Positions 1 to 8,138 of a stretch of 42,004 bases of DNA are shown one piece after another. Where the stretch lies: positions 1-42,004 of the forward strand of contig JAJPKR010000024.1 in assembly GCA_021323595.1 (NCBI GenBank), written 5' to 3'. Origin of the DNA: Terriglobia bacterium (GTDB lineage Bacteria; Acidobacteriota; Terriglobia; Terriglobales; SCQP01). How positions within the stretch are numbered: position 1 is the first letter of the stretch; each line of letters opens with the position of its first letter. The position numbers and the translations under genes are program-made. The notes beneath the pieces were generated by a model that was not told the origin of the DNA, searched no databases, and worked only from the letters and a program-made list of their open reading frames with translations.

Positions 1-896
1 CGCGCGAGCACGAGATTGGCGACGTTGGCGCAGGCGATCAGCAAAACGAAGCCGACGGCGCCAAGCAGGGTCAAGAGCAGCGTGCGCACGCCCCCGACGA
101 TATCGTCCTTGAGCGGCACCAAATTGACGCCGCTGCGCTGATCGTCGCTGGGATAGGCGGTCGCCAGTTGGCGCGCCACCGTGTCCAGATCGGCTTGCGC
201 CTGCTCGGCGGAGACGCCGGGCTGGAGCCGCCCGACCACGCGCGTGCCCATGCTGACGGACCGCTGGCGAAAGGTCGGATCATTCCATTGGCCGATGGGG
301 ATGTACACGTCGCGCGAGCCGAACGTGAAGGAGCGATCGAAGCGCGAGGGGACGATGCCGACGATCGTATAGGACACGTTATCCAGCACGACGCTGCGAC
401 CGATCACCGCGCCGGAGCCGCCGAACTTCCGGCGCCAAAAGCCCTCGCTCAACATCACCACCGGCCGCGCTCCGGGCTGATCTTCGCTGGAGGTGAATTC
501 GCGGCCCACCGCGATCGGCACGCCGAGCAAATGAAAGAAGCCGGCCGAGATCATCTCGGCGCGAGCGTGCTCGGGGCGGCCGGCGCCGGTGAGATCATAG
601 CTGTCGCCGCGATACGCGGCCATGCCGGAGAAGGTGTGGTTCAGGCGTTTCCAATCGAGGAAATTCGGGTAGGAGACCGAACCGTGTTTAAAGTTGGGAG
701 TGCTCGTGTAGAGGGAAACCAACTGGCTGGGACGGGCGAAGGGCAGCGGATTCAATAGGATTCCGTTGACGACGGAAAACAGGGCGGTGTTGGCGCCGAT
801 ACCCAGCGCCAAGGTCAAAATGGCGATCACCGCGAAGCCGGGCGCCTGGCGCAGCAGGCGCGCGCCATAGCGCAGGTCTTGGCCGAAGGCACCCAT
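1..896 (-). CDS. ADOP-type MacB/FtsX permease, 5' part only
   Basis: Read on the minus strand from ATG at 896, the frame stays open to the window edge (298 codons), so the 3' part is missing. The protein starts [15 protein letters not shown], followed by a membrane segment near residues 20-45 that contains the [13 protein letters not shown] motif typical of MacB-like permeases. A long extracytoplasmic MacB_PCD-type region follows, and a second membrane segment ([16 protein letters not shown]) begins at the edge. No ATPase is seen beside it. That fits the acidobacterial duplicated orphan permeases (ADOP), which are about 800 aa with two FtsX units. The likely role is ABC-type export or envelope signalling; the substrate is unknown. 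It is divergent from the S53 peptidase gene. A TATAGC box lies just upstream of the ATG. Confidence 0.9.
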   Translation of the reverse strand, partial: MGAFGQDLRYGARLLRQAPGFAVIAILTLALGIGANTALFSVVNGILLNPLPFARPSQLVSLYTSTPNFKHGSVSYPNFLDWKRLNHTFSGMAAYRGDSYDLTGAGRPEHARAEMISAGFFHLLGVPIAVGREFTSSEDQPGARPVVMLSEGFWRRKFGGSGAVIGRSVVLDNVSYTIVGIVPSRFDRSFTFGSRDVYIPIGQWNDPTFRQRSVSMGTRVVGRLQPGVSAEQAQADLDTVARQLATAYPSDDQRSGVNLVPLKDDIVGGVRTLLLTLLGAVGFVLLIACANVANLVLA

Positions 897-1257
897 ATGC
901 TCGCTATACGGCCGCGGGCCGCGTTTGTTCCGCTTTGCGCACGCTATCCGCGCCAACGGGGCGCGGCCTTCGGCTGCGCGCTACGAGGCACTGTGCCGGC
1001 TTGGCTATGCGCCGGCCGCTCGAATTGTTTTAGCTTGCGAGCGCCATGTCACAGGCTGCCGCGGCCGGTGTCAAGTCGCCTCGCATGGAAGGCCCAGAGG
1101 CGCGGCGTTTGCGGCGATTCGCCGCCATCTCTGGTTTGGGATTTGTGGATGGCCACAATCGTGGTTCTTATCTGCAACTTGCAAGTGCATAGGCTCCGAT
1201 CGCTTGGGCGCCATTGACAGAGTGGATTCCTTCCATTAGATTGGCGGTCAGTTTCGC
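897..1257. other. Divergent intergenic region, 361 bp
   Basis: This is the control region between the ADOP permease (-) and the pro-kumamolisin gene (+). Short frames here (for example from 879 or 925) have no recognisable protein content and no start signals. The only clear elements are the consensus promoter at 1214-1242 facing right and a weak TATAGC box at about 903-908 facing left. Confidence 0.6.
1214..1242 (+). promoter_or_regulatory. Near-consensus sigma70 promoter for the pro-kumamolisin gene
   Basis: A TTGACA -35 box (1214-1219), a 17-nt spacer and a TAGATT -10 box (1237-1242) match the housekeeping promoter closely. Transcription would start near 1249, only about 9 nt before the ATG at 1258. 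There is no strong Shine-Dalgarno; a weak GGCGG lies at 1243-1247. The leader is therefore very short. Confidence 0.75.
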
Positions 1258-4200
1258 ATGACTGGCTGGCGCTTTAGCGGGCAATTTGTCGGGCTTATAT
1301 GCACCGCACTTTCTCTCGCCTGTTTCGGTCAACAGCCGCGTCGCTTGGTGACCGCACCAATCAGCGATGCGAACGTGGTTAAGCTGGTCGGCAACACCTA
1401 TCCCCTGGCGCAGTCTCGATACGATCGCGGGCCGGCGCCGGCGAGCTTGCCTCTGCAGCGCATGCTGCTGGTGCTCAAACGCTCGCCGCGGCAGCAAGCC
1501 GAGCTTCGAACGCTGCTGGCGCAACAGCAAGACGCCGCCTCGCCGGATTTTCACCGATGGCTCAGGCCGGAGCAGTTCGCCCAGCGCTTCGGCTTGGACG
1601 CCGCCGATCGGAATGCGATTGTGGGGTGGCTGGAGGGCAAGGGATTTATCGTCAACCGCATCGCCCGCGGCGGGAACGTGATCGAGTTCTCGGGCGACGC
1701 GGGAAAAGTCGCCGCCGCCTTCCACACCGAGATCCATCGCTATGTCGTGCGCGGCCGGGCGCACTGGGCTAATGCCGGCGATCCCTCGATTCCGGCGGCG
1801 CTGGCGCCGGCGGTGGCCGGCATCGTCAGCCTCAATGATTTTCCGCGGCATCCACAGCATGTGGTGGCGGGAGTTTTCAAGAAGCAGCGCGGCAGCGCGC
1901 TGGCGACGCCGATACAGCCCGCCTTCACGACCCAATGCTCTGGCGGCGGCCAAAGCTTCCCTTGTTATGCCCTGGGACCGTACGACTTCGCGACGATTTA
2001 CAACCTGCTGCCGCTATGGAACGCGGGCATTGACGGCACCGGCTGGACCTTGGCGATCGCCGGCGAAAGCGACGTCAATGTGGCCGACATGACGAGCTTT
2101 CGCAGCATGTTCGGGATGCCGGCGCCGGTCATCAACGTCATTTACAACGGACCAACGCCCGGAATCCTGCAAGGCGATGAAACCGAATCCGACTTGGACC
2201 TGGAGTGGGCGGGCGGCATCGCGCGCGGGGCCGCCATCGATTTCGTCGTGTCCGCTTCGACGGATACGACCTCCGGCATCGATCTATCGTCCGAGTACAT
2301 CGTGGATAACGACCTGGCGCCGGTGATGAGCGTCAGCTATGGCGCGTGCGAGTTGGAGATGGGCACGGCCGGAAACCAGTTTTACGACCAGCTTTGGCAG
2401 CAAGCGGCGGCGGAAGGGATCAGCGTGTTCGTGGCGGCCGGCGATGCCGGCTCGGCGGTTTGCGATTACGGGCAAATCGCGGCGACCCATGGCCTGAGCG
2501 TCAGCGGTTTGGCGTCGCCGCCCAACGCCGTGGCCGTGGGCGGGACGGATTTTCAAGAATTCAATAATGCTTCGGCCTATTGGAGTTCCACCAATGATCC
2601 GACCACCCTGGCTTCGGCTAAGGGCTATATCCCCGAGATCACGTGGAACGATTCCTGCACCGATTCGCTTTGGGAGCTGCTCACCGGCTCGATGGATGCG
2701 GAAACCAACTGCAACAACGCGCAGCTTCTGCAATATCAGATCGGCGTTGTGGGCGGGAGCGGCGGCGCCAGCAATTGCACGACTTCCGACGGACTGGCCT
2801 TGACCAGTTGCGCCGGCGGCTATGCCAAGCCCGCCTGGCAACCGGGCAACGATGCGCGGCGCGATCTGCCCGATGTTTCCCTCTTTGCCGGCGACGGCCT
2901 CGAGAACGCGTTCTATCTTCTTTGCGAGGCCGATGTCCAAGGCTCTTGTCAGGGCGGTCAGTACGCGCAGTTCTTGGGGGTGGGCGGCACGTCGGCTTCG
3001 GCGCCGGCGTGGGCGGCGATTCAGCTTCTTGTGGATCAAAAGCTGGGTGCGGCGCAAGGCGACCCTCACTACGTGCTCTATCATCTGGCCTCGCAGCAGC
3101 CCGCGAGCGGCTGCGCGGCCAACCTGCCGCCGGGCGCGACTTGCATCTTCCCTGACATCACCGTGGGCACGATCGCGCAGCCTTGCTCGACGGGCACGCC
3201 GAGCTGCATTACCAAGGTGGCGACCGACCGATATGGCGTGCTCTCGGGATTTGACGCCGCCGCCGGCTTCGACCTGGCGACCGGGCTAGGCTCGGCCAAC
3301 GTCGAGAACCTGGTGAATGCGTGGGCCGCAGTGACGTTCGCACCCGCCAAGGCGACGCTGACGCTGAACCCGACCAGCGGCATCACCCACGGCGCGCCGG
3401 TCGCGGTCACGATCGGCGTGGCGGCGCAGAACTCGGGCGGCGGCACGCCAACCGGGCTGGTGTCTTTGCTGACCGCGAGCGGCCAGGAGGTCGCGACGTT
3501 TTCCCTGATATCGGGCGCGGTAAGCGGAACGACTTCGGATCTCCCCGGCGGCACCTACGCGGTGCACGCGCACTATCCCGGCGACGGCGTTTTCGCGCCC
3601 GCCGACTCCGCTCCCATCACCGTCACGGTCGCGCCCGAGGCCAGCAACACCACCGCGCAAGTGTTGACCGCGGATGCCAATGGCAACCCCATCGCCATCA
3701 CCTCGCAGCCTTACGGCGAGTACGCCTATTTGCGCGCCGACGTCGCCGGGGCGTCGAAACAGGGCGTGCCCACCGGCACGGTCACGTTCTCGATCAATAG
3801 CCAGGCCTTCGGCAGCGCCATTCCCCTCAATAGCGAAGGCACCGCGGCCGCGCCTAACGGCACGTTTCTCCTGCCCGGCGGCACGGACGCCCTGACGGCG
3901 CAGTATTCGGGCGATGCCAGTTTCAACGCCAGCACGTCGCCGCCGGTGAAGTTCATCATCACGCCCGGACCGACCTCGTTGTCGCTCTATTTGCCGGCGA
4001 ACATCAGCGTCGGCGTGGACGGCTTCGGCAACGTCACGATCAACACGCAGAGCCAGGGCGCCGCGCCGACGGGAACGCTCACGATCCAGAACGGGGGCAA
4101 GGCCGTGGGCAGCCCGGTGCCGGTGAGCGGTGCAACCAGCGTCGGAGCAAACAATTACATTTCGTCGCAGACCATTCTCAATATTCCCGCGGCGGCGCTC

Positions 4201-5112
4201 AACGTCGGCCTGAACCCCATCACGGTCGCCTACAGCGGCGATTCGAATTATGCCCCCGCGAGCGCGCCGCCGCAAAACATCGATGTCCAAATTCCGACGG
4301 TGATGGCGCTTTCGAGTTCGGCGACGACGATCAATCAGAGCGGGAGCGTCACGCTCACGGCCAAAGTTACTCCGAGCCAAACCGGACCCGCGCCGATGAG
4401 CGGCACCATCAACTTCTCGGATCTCCAAGGCTCCTCCTTGGGCTCCGTGCCGGTCGGCAGCGGCCAAGTCCAATTTACAGCCTCGAAGTTGCCGGTGGGC
4501 TCGGGAGCCATCACCGCGGCTTATAGCGGCGACGTCAACTACGCCTCGTCATTCATGTCGGTCAGTATCACCGTGAACCCAGACCTGACGCTAGCGGCGG
4601 CCGCACCCAGCGTGATTATTTCCGCGCCCGGCGGCAGCGGCACCGACACCCTTACCGCCACATTCGCCAGCAGCTTCAGCGGCTCGGCCCAGTTCACTTG
4701 CACGGGTCTGCCCAGCGAAGCCGCTTGTTCATTCACCCCGGCCACGCTTTCGGCCAGCGGCAATACCACGCTCACGATCAAGACGACGGCGCCCAGCCTG
4801 ATGGCGCCGCCGCCCGCCGCGCCCAAGGATGGCCCGCTGGGGTTCGGGCTATTCCTCCTCGCGCTCGCCGCCCTGGGCGCCGCCCTGGCGGCGCTACCCC
4901 ATCGCGGGCGCCGCCGGCGTCTGGCGGCGGCACTGCTCCTGACGATGGCGTTCGCCTCCTGCGGTGGCGGTGGCGGCGGCTCGAGCTCTTCAGGCGGCGG
5001 CTCCCCGATTACAGATCCAGGGACGCCGCCCGGGGTATACCTGGTGGGGATCGTGGCCACCGACAGCAGCGGAGCGACGACCAGCATGAATCTGACGTTG
5101 AACGTGCAGTAG
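1258..5112 (+). CDS. Secreted pro-kumamolisin (S53 sedolisin peptidase) with Ig-like repeats
   Basis: This is a 1284-aa secreted acid serine-carboxyl peptidase. A signal peptide covers about residues 1-24. A pro-kumamolisin activation domain (about 40-195) precedes the S53 catalytic domain (about 215-680). By family alignment the catalytic residues are E310 and D314 in the ETESDLDLEWAGG stretch, oxyanion D396 in AAGDAG and S579 in GGTSASAP. The calcium-site region is DLATGLGSANV. Four Ig-like repeats of the Big_3_5 kind follow (about 690-1110), each ending in a Y.GD..Y/F-type strand, and then a further beta domain. The C-terminus is unusual: a hydrophobic helix (1192-1214), an Arg-rich HRGRRRR (1215-1221), a second hydrophobic stretch ending in ASC (C1235), a Gly run, and a final short beta domain. 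Substrates are probably extracellular proteins or peptides at low pH. Confidence 0.93.
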   Translation: MTGWRFSGQFVGLICTALSLACFGQQPRRLVTAPISDANVVKLVGNTYPLAQSRYDRGPAPASLPLQRMLLVLKRSPRQQAELRTLLAQQQDAASPDFHRWLRPEQFAQRFGLDAADRNAIVGWLEGKGFIVNRIARGGNVIEFSGDAGKVAAAFHTEIHRYVVRGRAHWANAGDPSIPAALAPAVAGIVSLNDFPRHPQHVVAGVFKKQRGSALATPIQPAFTTQCSGGGQSFPCYALGPYDFATIYNLLPLWNAGIDGTGWTLAIAGESDVNVADMTSFRSMFGMPAPVINVIYNGPTPGILQGDETESDLDLEWAGGIARGAAIDFVVSASTDTTSGIDLSSEYIVDNDLAPVMSVSYGACELEMGTAGNQFYDQLWQQAAAEGISVFVAAGDAGSAVCDYGQIAATHGLSVSGLASPPNAVAVGGTDFQEFNNASAYWSSTNDPTTLASAKGYIPEITWNDSCTDSLWELLTGSMDAETNCNNAQLLQYQIGVVGGSGGASNCTTSDGLALTSCAGGYAKPAWQPGNDARRDLPDVSLFAGDGLENAFYLLCEADVQGSCQGGQYAQFLGVGGTSASAPAWAAIQLLVDQKLGAAQGDPHYVLYHLASQQPASGCAANLPPGATCIFPDITVGTIAQPCSTGTPSCITKVATDRYGVLSGFDAAAGFDLATGLGSANVENLVNAWAAVTFAPAKATLTLNPTSGITHGAPVAVTIGVAAQNSGGGTPTGLVSLLTASGQEVATFSLISGAVSGTTSDLPGGTYAVHAHYPGDGVFAPADSAPITVTVAPEASNTTAQVLTADANGNPIAITSQPYGEYAYLRADVAGASKQGVPTGTVTFSINSQAFGSAIPLNSEGTAAAPNGTFLLPGGTDALTAQYSGDASFNASTSPPVKFIITPGPTSLSLYLPANISVGVDGFGNVTINTQSQGAAPTGTLTIQNGGKAVGSPVPVSGATSVGANNYISSQTILNIPAAALNVGLNPITVAYSGDSNYAPASAPPQNIDVQIPTVMALSSSATTINQSGSVTLTAKVTPSQTGPAPMSGTINFSDLQGSSLGSVPVGSGQVQFTASKLPVGSGAITAAYSGDVNYASSFMSVSITVNPDLTLAAAAPSVIISAPGGSGTDTLTATFASSFSGSAQFTCTGLPSEAACSFTPATLSASGNTTLTIKTTAPSLMAPPPAAPKDGPLGFGLFLLALAALGAALAALPHRGRRRRLAAALLLTMAFASCGGGGGGSSSSGGGSPITDPGTPPGVYLVGIVATDSSGATTSMNLTLNVQ

Positions 5113-5124
5113 CGGGCGGCGCGG

Positions 5125-5130
5125 TAGGCT
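5125..5130 (+). promoter_or_regulatory. TAGGCT -10-like box of the 57-aa ORF
   Basis: A TAnnnT hexamer lies exactly 6 nt before the GTG at 5137, the same geometry as several other first genes in this window. No -35 box is obvious. The call rests on that recurring spacing. Confidence 0.35.
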
Positions 5131-5136
5131 AAGGGT

Positions 5137-5310
5137 GTGGGCGGAGTTCCGCAATTCCTGCAGGCTTTGGTGTACGGGCTCGGCGCGGTCTTGCTGATCG
5201 CGGGCGTGTTCTCGCTCGCGCAGGCGCTGCTGGCGCGCCTATACCGCGAGCCGCTGATCACCGAGGATCCCGCCGAAGACGAAGTGCGCGCAGCCGCGCG
5301 GCGGCCGTGA
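5137..5310 (+). CDS. Small single-pass membrane protein, 57 aa
   Basis: A GTG-started frame encodes 57 residues. It has a short amphipathic N-terminus, one hydrophobic helix (about residues 9-30, with GLGAVLLIAGVFSLAQALLA), then an acidic and Arg/Ala-rich tail (REPLITEDPAEDEVRAAARR). That layout is typical of small inner-membrane proteins. It lies 24 nt after the peptidase stop and 66 nt before scoA. A TAGGCT box 6 nt upstream supports the GTG start. I do not recognise a family. The alternative GTG two bases upstream gives a non-membrane-like frame. It may be a real small gene or a chance frame. Confidence 0.5.
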   Translation: MGGVPQFLQALVYGLGAVLLIAGVFSLAQALLARLYREPLITEDPAEDEVRAAARRP

Positions 5311-5361
5311 CCGGCCCTGGAGACCGCCTCGCGCCCGCCCCCGCAGCTTTCCCCGGCGCAA

Positions 5362-5367
5362 TAGAAT
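5362..5367 (+). promoter_or_regulatory. TAGAAT -10 box before scoA
   Basis: TAGAAT lies 9 nt before the scoA ATG and no Shine-Dalgarno lies between. Transcription would begin at or within a few bases of the start codon. No good -35 is visible. Confidence 0.5.
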
Positions 5368-5376
5368 AAACGAGCC

Positions 5377-6090
5377 ATGAACAAAGTGATCGCCACGGCC
5401 GAGGAAGCGGTCGCGGATATTCCCGCGGGCGCGACGGTGATGATCGGCGGCTTCGGCCTGTGCGGAAATCCCGAGAATCTGATCGCCGCGCTGGCGCGCC
5501 GGGGTGTGGGCAATCTCGTGATCATCAGCAACAATGCCGGCATCGACGACGTGGGCATCGGGGTCTTGCTGGCGGCCGGCCAAATCCGCAAGATGATCGC
5601 GACCTATGTCGGCGAAAACAAGAAGTTCGAGGAACTGGCGCGCTCGGGCCAATTGGAAACCGAGCTGGTGCCGCAAGGGACTTTCGCCGAGCGGATTCGC
5701 GCGGGCGGCGCCGGCATTCCGGCGTTCTATACGCCGGCAGGCGTGGGCACGGTGGTGGCGGAGGGCAAGGAGCAGCGCGACTTCGACGGCCAGCGCTACC
5801 TGATGGAGCGCTGGCTGCGCGCGGATTTCGCGCTCATTAAAGCGTTCCGAGGCGACCGCTGGGGCAATTTGATCTATCGCAAGACCGCGCGGAACTTCAA
5901 TCCGGTGATGGCCACCGCAGCCCGCGTGACCATCGCCGAAGTCGAAGAACTGGTCGCGCCGGGCGAAATCGACGCGGAGGCCGTGGTCACGCCCGGCATC
6001 TTCGTGCATCGCGTCGTGCGCGGCGCGCACTACGTCAAACCGATCGAACGGCGCACCACGCGGCCGCGGCCGGAAGGAGCCCGCCCATGA
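5377..6090 (+). CDS. scoA: 3-oxoacid CoA-transferase, subunit A
   Basis: This is the alpha subunit of a two-subunit succinyl-CoA:3-oxoacid (or 3-oxoadipate) CoA-transferase, 237 aa, the usual family length. It starts with the family's N-terminal region, including the glycine-rich CoA-binding motif GGFGLCGNP (about residues 28-36), and contains VISNNAG and [15 protein letters not shown]. Together with subunit B it would move CoA between succinate and acetoacetate or a related 3-oxo acid, in ketone-body, short-chain fatty-acid or aromatic catabolism. Its stop overlaps the start of subunit B by 4 nt (ATGA), so the two are translationally coupled. The exact acid substrate cannot be read from sequence. 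Confidence 0.95.
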   Translation: MNKVIATAEEAVADIPAGATVMIGGFGLCGNPENLIAALARRGVGNLVIISNNAGIDDVGIGVLLAAGQIRKMIATYVGENKKFEELARSGQLETELVPQGTFAERIRAGGAGIPAFYTPAGVGTVVAEGKEQRDFDGQRYLMERWLRADFALIKAFRGDRWGNLIYRKTARNFNPVMATAARVTIAEVEELVAPGEIDAEAVVTPGIFVHRVVRGAHYVKPIERRTTRPRPEGARP

Positions 6091-6758
6091 GCGCAACCGG
6101 CAGCGAAGACAAGCGCTTGGTCATCGCGCGGCGCGTGGCGCGGGAGCTCCGCGACGGCTATTACGTCAACCTCGGCATCGGGCTGCCGACGCTGGTCAGC
6201 AACCTCGTGCCGGCTGGCATCGAGGTCGTGCTGCAGTCGGAGAACGGGATGCTCGGAGTCGGGCCTTATCCCTACCCGGGCGAAGAAGACCCCGACCTGA
6301 TCAACGCCGGCAAGGAGACGGTGACCGAGCTGCCGGGCGCGGCGTATTTTTCCAGCGCCGATTCCTTCGCGATGATTCGCGGCGGCCACATCGACATGGC
6401 CGTGCTGGGGGCCATGGAGGTGGATGAGCAAGGCAACCTCGCCAATTGGATGATTCCGGGCAAGCTCATCAAGGGCATGGGAGGCGCCATGGACCTGGTG
6501 GCGCGGGCGCGGCGGCTTTACATCGCCATGGAACACACGACTAGGACCGGGGAGCCGAAGATTCTCCGCCGCTGCCGGCTGCCGTTGACCGGCGCCGGCG
6601 TCGTGCACTTCATCGTGACCGAAATGGGTTTCATCCGCGTGACGCCGGAGGGACTGGTGCTCGAAGAAATCGCGCCCGAGCTCACCGTCGAGCGGGTGCA
6701 AGCGGCGACGGAAGCGCGTTTGATCGTTTCGGGGGCGCTTCGGCCGATGGCGAGCTAG
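6087..6758 (+). CDS. scoB: 3-oxoacid CoA-transferase, subunit B
   Basis: This is the beta subunit, 223 aa. It carries the catalytic glutamate in the SENG motif (E52), which forms the glutamyl-CoA thioester in family I CoA-transferases. [12 protein letters not shown] (residues 28-39) and [15 protein letters not shown] are family signatures. It overlaps scoA by 4 nt and is followed 8 nt later by a 105-aa unknown gene. No thiolase or 3-hydroxyacyl-CoA dehydrogenase sits beside it, so the pathway assignment remains general. Confidence 0.95.
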   Translation: MSATGSEDKRLVIARRVARELRDGYYVNLGIGLPTLVSNLVPAGIEVVLQSENGMLGVGPYPYPGEEDPDLINAGKETVTELPGAAYFSSADSFAMIRGGHIDMAVLGAMEVDEQGNLANWMIPGKLIKGMGGAMDLVARARRLYIAMEHTTRTGEPKILRRCRLPLTGAGVVHFIVTEMGFIRVTPEGLVLEEIAPELTVERVQAATEARLIVSGALRPMAS

Positions 6759-6766
6759 CGACGCCG

Positions 6767-7084
6767 ATGCGCATACCCTCCATCGTGGTCGTGACGCTCG
6801 CCAATCCCCGCGAGAAGATTTGGGGCCAACTCCTGGCGCTGAATCCCGGCGGGCTCACGGTGCGCGGCGTCGAGCTCAATTCCTTCGACGATTTCATCGC
6901 CCAAATTCTCGAATACCGGCAAGGCCGCCTTCCCTTCCCCACCAGTTTCTTCCCCATGCACCGCGTCGAGCGAGTCTCGCTCGATGAAAGCATCGGCGAG
7001 ATCGCGGCTCTGGGCGAGCGGTTTCGCTCGCGCGTCGGCGCCAGCATCGAAGATTACCTCGCGGATCTGGAGACGCGCGGCTGA
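6767..7084 (+). CDS. Conserved-looking small protein of unknown function, 105 aa
   Basis: The ATG lies 8 nt after the scoB stop, so it is probably the third gene of the CoA-transferase operon. The protein is soluble, with no signal peptide or membrane segment. The first half (NPREKIWGQLLALNPGGLTV, then RGVELNSFDDFIAQ) alternates hydrophobic strands with turns. It looks like a small beta-barrel, and an Sm-like or PilZ-like fold is a guess. The second half is helical (SLDESIGEIAALGERF). I know no function. Linkage to scoAB suggests a regulatory or accessory role, but this is inference from position only. Confidence 0.75.
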   Translation: MRIPSIVVVTLANPREKIWGQLLALNPGGLTVRGVELNSFDDFIAQILEYRQGRLPFPTSFFPMHRVERVSLDESIGEIAALGERFRSRVGASIEDYLADLETRG

Positions 7085-7155
7085 CGCTTTTCTTGGCGGG
7101 CGGATGGCTAATGGTGCCGGCGGCAACCGGCGGGACGCCGGCGTAGTTCCTCGGA

Positions 7156-7947
7156 TTAGCGCCTGGGGGCGGGCAGGAGCTTGATGCTGGTGCTGGCTCC
7201 GAAGTGGCGATAGCGGCTGAAGCGCACGAATTCCTTCATCTCCACCGGCCCGGCAGTGAAATCCAGCCAATCGTCGCCTTCGGTCAGGATCGGGAACCAG
7301 AAGCGACCGTCGATCTGCTGAAAATAAGTCGTGAACCGACCAAACAGATTTTCTTCCTCTTGCCCGCGGACCCATTTGCGAATCTGCGGTTCGGGCCTGC
7401 CGGAGATTTGCACGATCCCCGCGGAGACGGGATCGATCCAGACTTCGCCGTGAAAATAGCGCTGGCCGGGAAAAATCTGGCGGGGCGAGACGCGATACAC
7501 CCAAGTCTCGAGCCGGCCGATCGGACGTTTCTGCTCGTTGAATAGGTAAATCGTCTCGACGCGGTCGAAGCGGATGAGATAACGCGGCAGAACTTGCGGC
7601 GTCAGCAGAAACGGCACGACGCGGCGGAGATCGACGAAATCTTCATTGGTCAAGCGGACCAAGCTCAGCGTGTTGACCGGGCCGTGCAAAATGCGCTCAA
7701 GCCTGCCGCCCGCGGGCGTGAACGTGATATCGGTGGTGACGTGATAGTAGCCGCCGGGCTGATGGCGGCGATCGAAAGCATAGAAGCGAAAATCTTGGAC
7801 GTAGGTGTACTCGCCGCGTGCGCGCACGTAGGCGGCTTCATTCTCTGCCGCTCGCCGCACCAGGGCCTGCTGGGCCGGCGACGCCTCGATCTGCGCGCCG
7901 AGCAGACCGGCCAGCAGCAGCACCACCCCAAGCGCCCCTCGCGCCAT
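7156..7947 (-). CDS. Secreted protein of unknown function, LolA/outer-membrane lipoprotein-sorting-like
   Basis: This is a 263-aa protein with a clear signal peptide (MARGALGVVLLLAGLLGAQ). The mature part has alternating beta strands and repeated aromatic residues (YTYVQDFRFYAFDR, GGYYHVTTDITF, GEVWIDPVSAGIVQISGRP, FTTYFQQIDGRFWFP). That pattern resembles periplasmic half-barrel proteins of the LolA/LppX type, in which an IDP..G.I strand is common; this is a fold-level impression. An upstream in-frame ATG at 7983 would add 12 charged residues ahead of the signal peptide. The ATG at 7947 is preferred because it begins the signal peptide and has TATGAT 6 nt upstream. Confidence 0.75.
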   Translation of the reverse strand: MARGALGVVLLLAGLLGAQIEASPAQQALVRRAAENEAAYVRARGEYTYVQDFRFYAFDRRHQPGGYYHVTTDITFTPAGGRLERILHGPVNTLSLVRLTNEDFVDLRRVVPFLLTPQVLPRYLIRFDRVETIYLFNEQKRPIGRLETWVYRVSPRQIFPGQRYFHGEVWIDPVSAGIVQISGRPEPQIRKWVRGQEEENLFGRFTTYFQQIDGRFWFPILTEGDDWLDFTAGPVEMKEFVRFSRYRHFGASTSIKLLPAPRR

Positions 7948-7953
7948 GGCCCG

Positions 7954-7959
7954 ATCATA
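7954..7959 (-). promoter_or_regulatory. TATGAT -10-like box
   Basis: TATGAT (minus strand) lies 6 nt before the ATG at 7947. It matches the short-spaced start signals seen at several other genes here and supports that start over the upstream one. Confidence 0.45.
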
Positions 7960-8138
7960 GCGGCGAGCGGCGGCAAATGCCACCGCAGCGGCGGACCGGC
8001 AAGCGGCATGGCGATTCCGGCCGGCCCGCCGCCGAGCCGGCCCGACGCGCCGCTGCGCGGGAGTTCGCCCCGCCTTTCTCGGCGTTCCATCCGCGCTCGC
8101 CGCGCGTCCGCGAACGGCACGCTTCCGGCCCGGCGCGG

